A DNA stretch of 64,000 nt from Paraburkholderia flava. Its GTDB lineage: Bacteria; Pseudomonadota; Gammaproteobacteria; Burkholderiales; Burkholderiaceae. The DNA lies in contig NZ_SMRO01000001.1 in assembly GCF_004359985.1 (NCBI RefSeq), positions 2,208,193 to 2,272,192 on the forward strand, given 5' to 3'. Shown here in pieces: positions 7,914 through 17,846 of the stretch. The position numbers were made by a program, and so were the translations under genes. The notes below the pieces were generated by a model. The model was not told the origin of the DNA. It was given only the letters and a program-made list of their open reading frames with translations, and ran no database searches. How positions within the stretch are numbered: the stretch's first letter is position 1; each line of letters opens with the position of its first letter.

Positions 7914-8693
7914 ATGAATTTTAGAAACGTCTTTAAAAGTCTCGTTACGGTCGGGTGTGCTGTCGCCTGGATTGTCGGTGCATATCCTGCTCCTGCGAAT
8001 GCATCCGTTGTGATAGCGGGTACACGTGTGATCTATAGCGCGGGGGAGCCGGAGACGACATTGAAACTGTCGAACGAAGGCAAATCTCCGTCACTGGTTC
8101 AAGCATGGATCGATGCAGGCGACCCGAAGGCGTCGCCATCGACATCCAGCGTGCCCTTCACCATTTCACCGCCCATTTCGCGGATCGATCCAGCCAAAGG
8201 GCAGACGCTACGCATCATCTATACGGGCGAGCCGTTGCCTAAGGACAAGGAGTCGGTCTTCTGGCTCAACGTGCTGGAGGTGCCGCCGAAGCCAGGCGTG
8301 GATGAAAGCGATGTCAATCATCTGCAGCTTGCGTTCCGCTCGCGCATCAAACTTTTCTTCCGGCCTTCGGGTCTTCAGGGGCAGGCGGACGATGCACCTG
8401 AAAAGCTTGGCTGGCAGTTGAAGAAATCTGGCAATGAACCGGCGATCGAGGTGAGTAATCCGACGCCGTATCACGTATCGCTCATCTTGATCGAGGTACA
8501 TGCCGGCGAAAAAGTCGCGACCTTCGACGACGGCGCAATGGTAGGACCTCATGAGACCGTCACATTCCCGCTAAAGGGCGACGTGACCAGCGCGGACGGA
8601 GCGACTGTGCACTACACCGCATTGAACGATTACGGTGGTCCGGTCAACGGCGATGTCTCATTGCGGCAGGGAACGGCTGCTTCTTCGAAGTGA
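7914..8693 (+). CDS. Periplasmic fimbrial chaperone (PapD/FimC-like)
   Basis: The 259-residue protein has a signal peptide (about 1-30). Two Ig-like domains follow, with PapD-family landmarks: IYSAGEPETTLKLSN in the first strands, FTISPPISRIDPAKGQTLRI, and FWLNVLEVPPKP. It donates a beta strand to pilin subunits in the periplasm and delivers them to the usher. It lies 89 bp after the pilin gene and before the usher. The size is typical for the family with a slightly long C-terminus. Confidence 0.92.
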   Translation: MNFRNVFKSLVTVGCAVAWIVGAYPAPANASVVIAGTRVIYSAGEPETTLKLSNEGKSPSLVQAWIDAGDPKASPSTSSVPFTISPPISRIDPAKGQTLRIIYTGEPLPKDKESVFWLNVLEVPPKPGVDESDVNHLQLAFRSRIKLFFRPSGLQGQADDAPEKLGWQLKKSGNEPAIEVSNPTPYHVSLILIEVHAGEKVATFDDGAMVGPHETVTFPLKGDVTSADGATVHYTALNDYGGPVNGDVSLRQGTAASSK

Positions 8694-8760
8694 TGTCCGT
8701 TGCAACTCAATAGCCGCCCGATAGCACCGGTCACTGCCGGTAGTCACCGGTAAAACGCAC

Positions 8761-8776
8761 GCCTGCAACGGCAGGC
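8761..8776 (+). other. Short hairpin between chaperone and usher genes
   Basis: GCCTGC, loop AACG, GCAGGC form a perfect 6-bp stem in the 165-bp gap. No T-run follows, so it could be an mRNA processing or attenuation site that lowers usher expression relative to pilin. It may also be incidental. Confidence 0.3.
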
Positions 8777-8858
8777 AATTCCTGAAGGGCCTTCACGCTC
8801 AATCCACGGATTCGGCAGGGGGAGGGTTTGCCCAAAATCCGGCCACGGTACTACGACG

Positions 8859-11441
8859 ATGCAACAGAAATTCTCTTTCTCCTTTTCCGTGCGACTACGC
8901 CCATGCAGTCTCGCCGCGTTATGTTTTTTTGCGAGCGCCGGCGCGTATGCAGCGGACGCATCGAGTACAACCCAGGTCGCGGAAGTGGAGTTCAACGATC
9001 TGTTCCTGCAGCGGCCAGGCGCCCCGCACATCGACGTGAGCCGCTATAACAAGGGCAATCCGCTCTTGCCGGGCACGTTTCGATCGGATCTGTATGTCAA
9101 CAGTGCATGGCTCGGTCGAACCGACATCACACTCAAGCAGATCGGCCCCGGCACGCGTAACGTGCAGCCTTGCTTCGATCGCGCAATGCTCGAGCGAATC
9201 GGCGTCGATCTCGGAAAGCTGTCAACGCAGGCGAGCACGCTACTCGCGACGGGTCCGGCATCCGGCGATGCCTGCGCACCATTACCGCAGCTTATTCCTG
9301 ACGCGACAGCATCGTTCGATAGCGGCGAGTTGCGTCTGGATATCAGCGTGCCGCAAGCGGCAATGAGCCGCCAGGCACGCGGTTATGTCGACCCGAGGTA
9401 CTGGAACGAAGGCGTCCCGGCGGCGCTGTTGCAATACACCGCAAACATCTATCACGCCGAAGCCCAGGGGCCATCGTCCACGCAGGGCTATGTCGGACTG
9501 ACCGCAGGGATGAACCTGGGCCCCTGGCGTTTTCGCCATAACGGCAATCTGACGCACGACGCGCAGAGCGGCACACATTACCAGGACCTGCGGACCAGTT
9601 TGCAGCGTTCCATCGCGCGGCTTAAAAGCCAGCTGGTGATCGGCGATGCCTCTACGGATGGCACGTTGTTCGACACCCTGGGTTTTCGCGGCATACAACT
9701 GGCCACCGACGACCGGATGTATCCCGAGTCGCAACGTGGTTACGCGCCGACGGTCCGTGGTATCGCCAATAGCAACGCGTTGGTGCAGGTCCGCCAGAAC
9801 GGCAACATCATTTACGAAACCAACGTGGCGGCCGGCCCGTTCGAGATCAACGATCTCTACCCGACCGGATACGGCGGCAATCTGGAAGTGACCGTAACCG
9901 AAGCCGACGGCAGCAAGCATGTGTCGCAGGTGCCGTATGCGGCCGCGGTGAACGCGCTACGTCCCGGTATCACGCGCTTTAGTGTGACCGTCGGGCAGTA
10001 CCGCGATCCGCAGGTGCGTGCGCGACCGAAACTGTTCGAAGCCACCATACAGCGCGGCCTGACGAACATGGTGACGGGTTACGGCGGGATCGTTGCAGCC
10101 GACGGCTATATGGCCGGCATCGTCGGCGCTGCGCTCAACACGAGCTATGGGGCCTTCGGTCTTGATGTCACTGAGGCCAGCACGAGGCTGCAGAACCAGT
10201 CGAACCGCACGGGTCAAAGCGTGCGGCTGTCCTACAGCAAGCTGCTCGCGCCCACCGATACCAACATCACGGTGGCCGCGTACCGTTATTCGAGCAGCGG
10301 CTACCTGGGGCTGCGCGACGCGATGGTGCTGCGCGATCTGGCGTCGCGCGGGATGAGCGACTTCATGTCCAACGGCATCCAGCGCGGTCAGTTGCAAGTG
10401 ACGGTAAACCAGAGCCTGCCGGACGGCTTCGGCTCTTTTTATCTGTCGGGATCGACACAGGATTACTGGAATCGCTCAGGCCGGGACACGCAATTTCAGG
10501 CTGGCTACAACAACAGCTTCCGGCGCGTGAACTACGGCGTGTCGATCTCGCGTCAATACGATCTGACCCAGCACAACTGGGACAACCGGGTGATGCTGAA
10601 CGTCGGCATCCCGCTGAATCTCGGCTCGCACACGGTCTACTCGTCGACGAGCGTGCAACACGACTCCGACGGCACGGCGCTCATGCAGGAATCGATGACG
10701 GGCACATTCGGCGCCGACAATGCGCTTTCCTACGGTGTGAACGCGGGACGCGCCAGCGGGAACGGCAACGCGACGACCAACCTCGGCGGCAACGTCTCAT
10801 ACCTGTCGCCGGTTGCGACAGTCACGGGGAACGTCTCGAGGAGCACCGGCTATACGCAGTATGGCGGCGGGCTTGCGGGCGGCATCGTGGCTTACGGCGG
10901 TGGCGTGGCGTTGACGCCGAGCATGGGCGACACCATCGCGATCATCGAAGCGAAGGATGCGGACGGCGCGCGCGTGACCAACAGCAGTGGCTTGCGGGTC
11001 GACCCTTGGGGGCACGCGATCGTGTCGAACCTGACGCCGTTCTCCACGAATGAAGTCGAGATCGATCCGAAGGGACTGCCGATGAGCGTCGAACTGAAAT
11101 CGACGTCGCAGCACATCGCCCCAACGGCAGGCGCGGTGGTGCGCCTGAAGTTCGAGACCGAGGGCGGCGGCCGTGCAGTGATCCTGCGCGCGCGGATGGG
11201 CGATGGCGCGCCGGTGCCTTTTGGCGCACAGGTCGTCGACGGCGCCGGCCAGAACGTCGGCACTGTCGCTCAGGCGGGTCGCATCGTACTGCGCGGCGTG
11301 AAGTCCGATACGGGCACGCTGCACGTGAGCTGGGGCGAGACGGCGGCCGAAAGCTGCGTGCTGTCGTACAGGCTGCCCACGCGCAAACACGACGACAACA
11401 AACAAGCCTGGACCGATGCGGGGGCGACATGCCAGAACTGA
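8859..11441 (+). CDS. Outer-membrane usher protein (FimD/PapC family)
   Basis: The 860-residue length is typical of ushers. It has a signal peptide (about 1-31), then an N-terminal chaperone-binding domain beginning VEFNDLFLQRPG. The 24-strand beta-barrel with plug follows, and C-terminal domains end in a Cys-containing segment. Segments such as GFRGIQLATDDRMYPESQRG, APTVRGIA and QNGNIIYETNVAAGPFEI are hallmark usher sequences. It forms the outer-membrane pore through which pilins are assembled. Its end slightly overlaps an upstream-extended frame of the first adhesin, consistent with one transcript. Confidence 0.95.
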   Translation: MQQKFSFSFSVRLRPCSLAALCFFASAGAYAADASSTTQVAEVEFNDLFLQRPGAPHIDVSRYNKGNPLLPGTFRSDLYVNSAWLGRTDITLKQIGPGTRNVQPCFDRAMLERIGVDLGKLSTQASTLLATGPASGDACAPLPQLIPDATASFDSGELRLDISVPQAAMSRQARGYVDPRYWNEGVPAALLQYTANIYHAEAQGPSSTQGYVGLTAGMNLGPWRFRHNGNLTHDAQSGTHYQDLRTSLQRSIARLKSQLVIGDASTDGTLFDTLGFRGIQLATDDRMYPESQRGYAPTVRGIANSNALVQVRQNGNIIYETNVAAGPFEINDLYPTGYGGNLEVTVTEADGSKHVSQVPYAAAVNALRPGITRFSVTVGQYRDPQVRARPKLFEATIQRGLTNMVTGYGGIVAADGYMAGIVGAALNTSYGAFGLDVTEASTRLQNQSNRTGQSVRLSYSKLLAPTDTNITVAAYRYSSSGYLGLRDAMVLRDLASRGMSDFMSNGIQRGQLQVTVNQSLPDGFGSFYLSGSTQDYWNRSGRDTQFQAGYNNSFRRVNYGVSISRQYDLTQHNWDNRVMLNVGIPLNLGSHTVYSSTSVQHDSDGTALMQESMTGTFGADNALSYGVNAGRASGNGNATTNLGGNVSYLSPVATVTGNVSRSTGYTQYGGGLAGGIVAYGGGVALTPSMGDTIAIIEAKDADGARVTNSSGLRVDPWGHAIVSNLTPFSTNEVEIDPKGLPMSVELKSTSQHIAPTAGAVVRLKFETEGGGRAVILRARMGDGAPVPFGAQVVDGAGQNVGTVAQAGRIVLRGVKSDTGTLHVSWGETAAESCVLSYRLPTRKHDDNKQAWTDAGATCQN

Positions 11442-11512
11442 TCGATTGTGCCCAGGCATGGACCGGTTCGCACCGCGACAACGGCGTGATCGCCATTCAA
11501 ACCAAACGTGAT

Positions 11513-12664
11513 ATGGAAACGATGATGCACGCATTTGCGATGCTGACCGGCTGGATCCGGAGTCGCGGCGTGCGCCGTCTGCCGGTATGGATCATGGCGT
11601 TGTTGATCGGTGTGTGCGGCCTCGGCTCGCACACTGCGCTCGCTCAGAGCGTCAGTTGCTCAGGCGCCGCGCAGACAATACCCATTTCGATGCCTGCCTC
11701 GACCACGGTGCCGCGCGATGTGCCTGTCGGTACGGTATTGACACCCTGGGTGACTTCCCAGGCCATGAATTACTTCAACTGCACGGTCACGACCGACAGG
11801 GCTGCGGGCCTCGTATTCAAGCCGTTGTCGCTGACGAAATCCGGTATAGGGGTAGTTGCGCCGGGTGGTCCCCTTGTCACGGTCTGGAATACGAACGTTG
11901 CCGGCGTCGGAATTGCGATCGCGGTGAGCGATTACGAGACGCAGTGCAACTTTAATAGCTGGTTCGGTCTCTCCCCTGCCAATCCGGATGTAACTGTGCC
12001 GAGTCCATGGGTAGGCGTAGGCAGTGGGTGCAACGGAGGGATATCGAGCGGACAGCAAATGTCGCTCGGAGCAAAGGTTCAGATAGCGCTTGTCAAGACT
12101 GGACCGGTCACGGCCGGTACCATCGCGGGCGGCGTGCTGTTCCAGGGGGCAGCGATGGGGACGTCGGCTAGTGGTGTGGGCGCGATGTACTCGCTGCTGC
12201 CGACGGGTCTGCTTTCGTTCTCGATGAGTCAAACCAATGTGATCGCAGCCGCCTGCACGACGCCCGACGTGACCGTATTGATGGGCACATACAAGTCGTC
12301 TGCGTTCACCGGCATGGGCTCTGCGACCAATCCCGTGAGTTTCAACTTGACGCTCAATAGCTGCCCGGCGGGTATGACGAAAATCCAGTATCAGTTCGAC
12401 GCGCCGGGTGGCGTCATCGATTCGACCAATGGCGTGATCGCGTTGACCGGCGGGACATCTGCCGCGACGGGCATCGGTCTGAAACTGATGGACAACAGCA
12501 GCGCCGCACTCAAGTTCGATACGCAATATCCGCTGAGCAACTACGACAGCTCGAAGGGCGGTACGTACACGATTCCGCTCCAGGCGGCTTACTACCAGAC
12601 CGCTACGTCGGTGACGCCCGGCGCGGCGAACGCGATTGTGACTTTCACGATGACATATCAATAG
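11513..12664 (+). CDS. Fimbrial tip adhesin 1 (two-domain)
   Basis: A 383-residue protein from ATG 11513; ATG 11522 or 11525 are alternatives. It has a signal peptide ending near LAQS. An N-terminal receptor-binding domain of about 200 residues follows, then a C-terminal pilin domain. The pilin domain starts near CTTPDVTVLMGTYKSSAFTG and ends FTMTYQ, the chaperone-recognition motif. This large two-domain layout is that of tip adhesins, with an unknown ligand. The frame is open back to 11429, overlapping the usher, but the signal peptide supports the later start. It is followed by a paralogue. Confidence 0.85.
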   Translation: METMMHAFAMLTGWIRSRGVRRLPVWIMALLIGVCGLGSHTALAQSVSCSGAAQTIPISMPASTTVPRDVPVGTVLTPWVTSQAMNYFNCTVTTDRAAGLVFKPLSLTKSGIGVVAPGGPLVTVWNTNVAGVGIAIAVSDYETQCNFNSWFGLSPANPDVTVPSPWVGVGSGCNGGISSGQQMSLGAKVQIALVKTGPVTAGTIAGGVLFQGAAMGTSASGVGAMYSLLPTGLLSFSMSQTNVIAAACTTPDVTVLMGTYKSSAFTGMGSATNPVSFNLTLNSCPAGMTKIQYQFDAPGGVIDSTNGVIALTGGTSAATGIGLKLMDNSSAALKFDTQYPLSNYDSSKGGTYTIPLQAAYYQTATSVTPGAANAIVTFTMTYQ

Positions 12665-12804
12665 CGGGACCGTGAGGCGGTAAGCACCGACTATCTCGGC
12701 ATCTACCGTTACGAAGTGCGCTCGCGGCCAGCTATCGCAGTTGGCAGGATGGGCCCGTCGGCAGCGCTGCGACGGCATTGGCGTGCACGCGGAGGGCGAC
12801 GAAG

Positions 12805-13905
12805 ATGCGTAGGCTTCAATGGAGAATGAGACGGAGCGGGTTGCGGTATCTGGTGAGGATGGCAACGGGCGTGATGTTGCTGGTGCTGTGGGGGCATGCG
12901 TCCGCGCAGACCTTGGGTGTCTGCCAGGACGCAGGTCCGGATGCGTACACGATCACTATGCCCACCCAGTTGACTGTGCCGCGCGATGCCAGGGTGGGCA
13001 CCATTATCGGTAAGTGGGTAAGCACGCCGCTGGTCACCAATTACTACACCTGTTTCTCGCTCTTCGGATTTTCTACCGGAGTCGGATTCGTGGCGACGAA
13101 TCTTACGCCGTCGAGTATGACCATATCCGATGCGAAGACCACGTACACCGTTTTTAATACCAACGTCGCCGGCGTCGGAGTGGCAATCAGCGTCAGCTCG
13201 TACGCCGATAGGTGCGGCTTGAGCGGACCGATGGACCTGGGCCATAACCGATCGACTTCAACGAGTCCATTGCAGGTCGACTCGATGTGCGCCAGCATGG
13301 GACGCGGTGCTCGAAATGGCGGTACAGCATCGGTGGCTTTCGTGAAGACGGGCCCGATTACAGGCGGCACGACATCCGGAGGCGTTCTTTTCCAGGCGGC
13401 CGCGGTTATTCAGCCTTTGATCGGCGCAGCTTTCGTTCAGGGTGATATCGCCAAAAAGCAGTTCAGCTTGACCCCCACGACCTTCGTGGGTCTGGCCTGC
13501 TCGACACACGACCTGACGGTATCGATGGGTTCGTACAAGACATCGGCCTTCACCGGCAAAGGTTCTTCAACGAGTCCCGTCAGCTTCAACGTGGCGCTCG
13601 ATGACTGCCCGGCAAACATGAAAAAAATACAGTACGAATTCGACGCACCAGGCGGTGTGATCGATACAGCCAACGGCGTCATTGCGTTGACCGCGGCATC
13701 CACCGCGACGGGTATCGGTCTAAAGCTGATGGACAGCAGCAACGCTGCACTCAAGTTCGATACGCAATATCAACTGAGCGGCTACGACAAGACGATCAGT
13801 CGCTCCTACACGATCTCATTGAAGGCCGCGTACTACCAGACGGCAGCGGCGGTAACGCCTGGTACGGCGAACGCCATCATGACGTTCACGATGACGTATC
13901 AGTAG
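12805..13905 (+). CDS. Fimbrial tip adhesin 2, paralogue of adhesin 1
   Basis: A 366-residue protein with an Arg-rich signal peptide (about 1-35, ending SAQT). The N-terminal domain shares the VPRDARVGTIIGKWV and FNTNVAGVGVAISVS type segments with adhesin 1 but differs in most loops. The C-terminal pilin domain is very close: MGSYKTSAFTGKGS, FDAPGGVID, TGIGLKLMDSSNAALKFD and ending FTMTYQ. ATG 12805 has GGAGGG upstream, better than the ATG at 12778. The pair arose by tandem duplication, with the binding domain diverging. Last gene of the operon. Confidence 0.85.
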   Translation: MRRLQWRMRRSGLRYLVRMATGVMLLVLWGHASAQTLGVCQDAGPDAYTITMPTQLTVPRDARVGTIIGKWVSTPLVTNYYTCFSLFGFSTGVGFVATNLTPSSMTISDAKTTYTVFNTNVAGVGVAISVSSYADRCGLSGPMDLGHNRSTSTSPLQVDSMCASMGRGARNGGTASVAFVKTGPITGGTTSGGVLFQAAAVIQPLIGAAFVQGDIAKKQFSLTPTTFVGLACSTHDLTVSMGSYKTSAFTGKGSSTSPVSFNVALDDCPANMKKIQYEFDAPGGVIDTANGVIALTAASTATGIGLKLMDSSNAALKFDTQYQLSGYDKTISRSYTISLKAAYYQTAAAVTPGTANAIMTFTMTYQ

Positions 13906-13957
13906 AGAGAACGAATCAGCAGTATCGCGGTCGTCGCGCAAGCATCGCCGCCAATTG

Positions 13958-16297
13958 TCAGAAGTCGTAGACGCCGGTCAGATAGAACAGGCGCGTCGGC
14001 TGCACCTCAGTGAATTGCCCCTGCGCGAAATCGCCGTACAGCCGGCGATCGAATACGTTCTTCACGCCCAGCGTCATCGACCAGTCGCGCGCGTGATAGT
14101 AGATGCTTGCATCGGTACGGAGCTGGCCGGCGATCGACAATGCATTGCCGGCGCTGTCCTCTGTCGCATAGGACGACCGTGCCCGGATGCCGAGCCCTGC
14201 GCCCCAGCCATGCCAGCCTTCCGACTGCAGATCGTAGGTGGTCCAGAGACTGAACGCATGTTTGGGCACCTGCAGGGTATTCGTGCCCGGCGGATTCGAC
14301 GACAGCGTAAACGTGTAGCTCGCGGACAGTTTCCACCCCGGGACCAGGCGCGCTGTCGCATCCACCTCGATCCCTCGGGTGACATAACCCGACGGGATGA
14401 ACTCGTAGAAAACCGGATTCGTCGGATCGGATATCGCAACGTTGGAGGCGGCGATACGGAACAGCGCGACCGTCCCGGCGTAGCGTGCATCCGGAGCGTC
14501 GAACTTCAGACCTGTTTCGACGGACCGCCCAGTTTCCGGCGGTGCGACGTGGCCTGTCACATCAAGCACAGGCTGCGCATAAAAGCTCTTCTGAACATTT
14601 GCATACGCGGCGACACTGTCCGTGAGCTGATAAAGAATGCCGGCACTTGGCGACCAGGCGCTCTGATGCTGCTGGCCGGTGCCCCATTGCGAGCTTCGGT
14701 CGATGCCGACCGTTACGTGCAGCGCGTTCCACACGATCTGATCCTGCAGATAGAGCGTGTTCGAAACGGTGGTCGTATCGGAGGCGACGTCGGTAATCGG
14801 GGTCGTCGGAGGCGGCGCGGTTTGCCACGGGATCGGCTCGAACTGGTCGGCGCCGCTGTTTTGATTGAACACCTGGACGGTTCTGTTGTACGCCATGCCG
14901 AATACCAGCGTTTGCTTGACTGGCCCGGTGGAAAGCGTGGCCTTCAGGTTGTTGTCCAACGTGAGATTGTCGGTCTGAATCCGGAACTGGATGGGCTGAT
15001 AGCGGCCCGTCAGCGGCGATAACGATTCGACGTCGAGCAGAACCCAGGCATCGGGGCCGTAGTTCTTTTCTGCGTTGTACCTGGCCTGACTGTGAAAGGT
15101 CAGCGCGTCGCCCAACTTCTGCGTGAGGTCGTAGCTGAACGACGTGTCGTTACTGTAGACGCGACCCGCGGGAGTGACGGGCTGCGAGTTCAATGCCAGT
15201 GGACCCGACGGAAGGAGCACCGTGTACGGCGCCAGCGGTTCGTTGTACGCGTGTTGCTGGAAGCCGACGACCAGTCGCGTTTTGCCGTTGTCGTAGGCCA
15301 CCGACGGAGCAACATAAACATTGCTCCCCCCTCTCTGTCCGAAGAAGTCGCGCGCTGCATTTTCTCCGGACACCACAAACCTGTAGGTCAGTTGTCCGCT
15401 ATTGCCGATCGGGCCGGCGAGATCGAGCGAGCTTAGCCAGTCTCCATACGAGCCGGCCTGCATCGTCAGTTCGTGAACCGGCGTGCTCTGCGGTTGCTTG
15501 GTCGTCACATTCAGCAGACCGCCTGGCAAGGTCGAGCCCCCGATGAGCGAGTTCGCCCCCTTGACCACCTCGATACTCGACAGTGCCGCGACCGGCAGGT
15601 TGAGTGCCGCATCGGCTGAGGTCGTCGGCATACCGTTCAACATCACCGTGGCAGCGAAACCGCGGATATACGGTGTTCTATCTTGCAGGGATGCTCCACT
15701 CGAGATGAAGCTGGTGAGGCCGCTGATGTCGCGCAGCGCGTCGTCGATTGACTGAAGCTGCTCGCTTTTTATCAGCGCCGGCGTGACGACGGCAACCGAC
15801 TGCGGCGTATAGAAAAGCGGCGTCGCGGTGCGCGTCGCCGTCGACGACGACGTGGCCGCAAATTCATCCGCAGGAGGCGCCGTACCCGACACCTTGACCG
15901 GAGGAAGCACGATCGCCTCCGTTACCGCGTCCGGCGAGCGCGGGCCCGGCGACGTAACCGGAGAGAGCAGCAACTGATAACCCTTCGCGGTTTGGGCGGT
16001 TTCGCTGAGCCCGGTGTTGTGCAGGAGCGCGGTCAGCGCATTCGCTGCCGTATAGGTTCCGTGAACACCTTCGCTGCGCTTGCCCTGTACGTCCGACGGC
16101 GCGAACGACAGCGATACGCCCGCTTCGGTGGCGAAGCGGGCAAGCACGCTGTCGAGGGGGCCGGCCGGGATGTCGAATGTCAGGACGTGCGTATCTGCTG
16201 CGGGTGTAGCGGCGGTGGGTGGTGGATCCGCGTGTGCACGCGTGTGGGCAAACAGCAGACAGACTGCAAGATGAATTGCGATCGTGCGACCACGCAT
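13958..16297 (-). CDS. TonB-dependent siderophore receptor with signalling (STN) domain
   Basis: A 779-residue outer-membrane receptor. A signal peptide (about 1-24) precedes an STN (secretin/TonB N-terminal) domain at about 35-90, with FDIPAGPLDSVLARFATEAG. That domain contacts FecR-type proteins. The plug domain (about 135-245, IRGFAATVMLNGMP) and a 22-strand barrel follow; the protein ends in an aromatic residue (GVYDF). It takes up a ferric siderophore and signals ligand presence to the FecR and FecI proteins encoded just upstream on the same strand. I prefer ATG 16297, with GGAG ahead and a clean signal peptide, over ATG 16348. The siderophore cannot be told from sequence. Confidence 0.92.
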   Translation of the reverse strand: MRGRTIAIHLAVCLLFAHTRAHADPPPTAATPAADTHVLTFDIPAGPLDSVLARFATEAGVSLSFAPSDVQGKRSEGVHGTYTAANALTALLHNTGLSETAQTAKGYQLLLSPVTSPGPRSPDAVTEAIVLPPVKVSGTAPPADEFAATSSSTATRTATPLFYTPQSVAVVTPALIKSEQLQSIDDALRDISGLTSFISSGASLQDRTPYIRGFAATVMLNGMPTTSADAALNLPVAALSSIEVVKGANSLIGGSTLPGGLLNVTTKQPQSTPVHELTMQAGSYGDWLSSLDLAGPIGNSGQLTYRFVVSGENAARDFFGQRGGSNVYVAPSVAYDNGKTRLVVGFQQHAYNEPLAPYTVLLPSGPLALNSQPVTPAGRVYSNDTSFSYDLTQKLGDALTFHSQARYNAEKNYGPDAWVLLDVESLSPLTGRYQPIQFRIQTDNLTLDNNLKATLSTGPVKQTLVFGMAYNRTVQVFNQNSGADQFEPIPWQTAPPPTTPITDVASDTTTVSNTLYLQDQIVWNALHVTVGIDRSSQWGTGQQHQSAWSPSAGILYQLTDSVAAYANVQKSFYAQPVLDVTGHVAPPETGRSVETGLKFDAPDARYAGTVALFRIAASNVAISDPTNPVFYEFIPSGYVTRGIEVDATARLVPGWKLSASYTFTLSSNPPGTNTLQVPKHAFSLWTTYDLQSEGWHGWGAGLGIRARSSYATEDSAGNALSIAGQLRTDASIYYHARDWSMTLGVKNVFDRRLYGDFAQGQFTEVQPTRLFYLTGVYDF

Positions 16298-16353
16298 CAC
16301 GCGCTCCGTAGCGATGTGAGCCGGTCGGCCGCGACGATACCGCTTCATCGCTG

Positions 16354-17349
16354 CTACGTATTGTGTTGGGTGGCAGCCGGCTTCGGCGAGTCGTCGGCAC
16401 CGCTGCCGCGTGCTTCGACGCTCGTCCAGTACGGCGTGATCGACTGGACATGCACCGGGTACGCACGCTCGATCAATGCGAGTGTCGCGTCGGTGTTCGA
16501 GACCTGGTAGATGCCCGACACGCGCAGATTGGCAACATCGTCTGCGCAGCGCAATACGCCACTGCGATAGCGCGAGAGTTCCGCGATCAGGTCCGCGAGT
16601 CGCATGTTGTCGGCGTAGATCAGTCCGCGTGTCCAGAGCGCGTCATGTTCGTTGACGGCTTGCGGCGCGGTGACGGTGTCGCGTGTGAAGGTGCAGCACT
16701 GTCCTTGCCGGAGTCGAGAGGGAGTACCCGAAGCGGGCGACAGCAGCACATCGCCGATGAATGCCGCGACTCGCGTCAGCCCCGACAGTTGACGCACGCT
16801 GAACTGCGCGCCTGTGGATCCGACCGATCCTTCGACGGTCTGCACTGACAGCGTCGTTTGTCCGGTGCTCGCCGGGAGCACCATAACCTCGCCTTCGCGC
16901 AACACGACCTTCTGCATCGACGTGCTCGACACGACGTCGACTGCGCTACCGGTGTTCAGGATCAGATGCGTGCCGTCCGCGAGCCGGACGTCGCGCTGCG
17001 CGCCGGTGGCCGTCCGGTAATCGGCGCTCCATACTTGCCACGGCATCCTGCTCGCGAGCCATGCAGTCGGACCGAGGACGGCCAGCATCGACAAGGCCCT
17101 GACGACCTGGCGCCGTGTCTTCAACACATCCTGGTCGCGCCGCAGCGCGTTGCTCAGCCCCTGCGGAACCCCTTCGAACTGGCGACGTAACTGTTGCGCC
17201 AGTTCCCCGACGCGTCGGTGCGCATCGCTTTGCGTTTGCCAGCGCGAGAACGCGGCGTGGTCTGCGTCAGTGGCGGATCCGGAATGGAGGCGCGTCAGCA
17301 GTTGCGCTGCCTGCCGGAATAGCTGGGGGTCGAGTTTATCGTTGCTCAT
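16354..17349 (-). CDS. FecR-family inner-membrane anti-sigma/sensor protein
   Basis: The 331-residue protein has an N-terminal DUF4880-like cytoplasmic domain (about 5-60, AFSRWQTQSDAHRRVGELAQ), one membrane helix near 85-105, a FecR domain (about 115-210, TATGAQRDVRLADGTHLILN) and a C-terminal STN-interacting domain. It relays the signal from the receptor to the sigma factor. Its ATG at 17349 overlaps the sigma gene stop (ATGA), so the two are coupled. Confidence 0.9.
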   Translation of the reverse strand: MSNDKLDPQLFRQAAQLLTRLHSGSATDADHAAFSRWQTQSDAHRRVGELAQQLRRQFEGVPQGLSNALRRDQDVLKTRRQVVRALSMLAVLGPTAWLASRMPWQVWSADYRTATGAQRDVRLADGTHLILNTGSAVDVVSSTSMQKVVLREGEVMVLPASTGQTTLSVQTVEGSVGSTGAQFSVRQLSGLTRVAAFIGDVLLSPASGTPSRLRQGQCCTFTRDTVTAPQAVNEHDALWTRGLIYADNMRLADLIAELSRYRSGVLRCADDVANLRVSGIYQVSNTDATLALIERAYPVHVQSITPYWTSVEARGSGADDSPKPAATQHNT

Positions 17350-17846
17350 ACTTCGTACATCGCGCAAAGGCATTCTTCGAATGCGGTGGCCATATAACGT
17401 TTGATGGTCCGCGTGGACACGGAGAGTCGTCCGGCGATCTCTTCGTAAGTCAGACCGTCGAGCTGGGACATCAGGAAAGCGGCGCGCACCGGCTCCGAGA
17501 GCTTCTGAAGTATCGCGTCGATCTGCCGCAGACTTTCGAGCACCAGCGCCCTGGCTTCTTCGGACGGCGCGTGGTGGACCGGCTGCGCTGCCAACGTCTC
17601 CAGATAAATCTGTTCGAGCGTCTGACGCCGCGCCTGGTCGATCAGCAACCGGCGGGCAATGGTGGCCAGATACGCTCTCGGCTGCTCGAGCGGCGGGGTG
17701 TCGCGCTCGCCGACCAGTTTGACGAACGTGTCCTGAGCGAGATCCGCTGCCTGGTCCGAGTTGCCCAGGCGCCTGCGCAGCCAGCCGACGAGCCAGCCGT
17801 GATGCTCCGCATAAAGCTTGTGCAACGGCGTAGGTTCCCTGCGCAT
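17346..17846 (-). CDS. FecI-type ECF sigma factor
   Basis: The 166-residue iron-starvation sigma factor has region 2 (about 10-75, with SDQAADLAQDTFVKL) and region 4 (about 110-160, with LDGLTYEEIAGRLSVSTRTIKRY). It is expected to transcribe the downstream receptor gene when the siderophore is bound. First gene of a three-gene unit FecI-FecR-receptor. I looked upstream for a Fur box and could not recognise one. Confidence 0.92.
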   Translation of the reverse strand: MRREPTPLHKLYAEHHGWLVGWLRRRLGNSDQAADLAQDTFVKLVGERDTPPLEQPRAYLATIARRLLIDQARRQTLEQIYLETLAAQPVHHAPSEEARALVLESLRQIDAILQKLSEPVRAAFLMSQLDGLTYEEIAGRLSVSTRTIKRYMATAFEECLCAMYEV

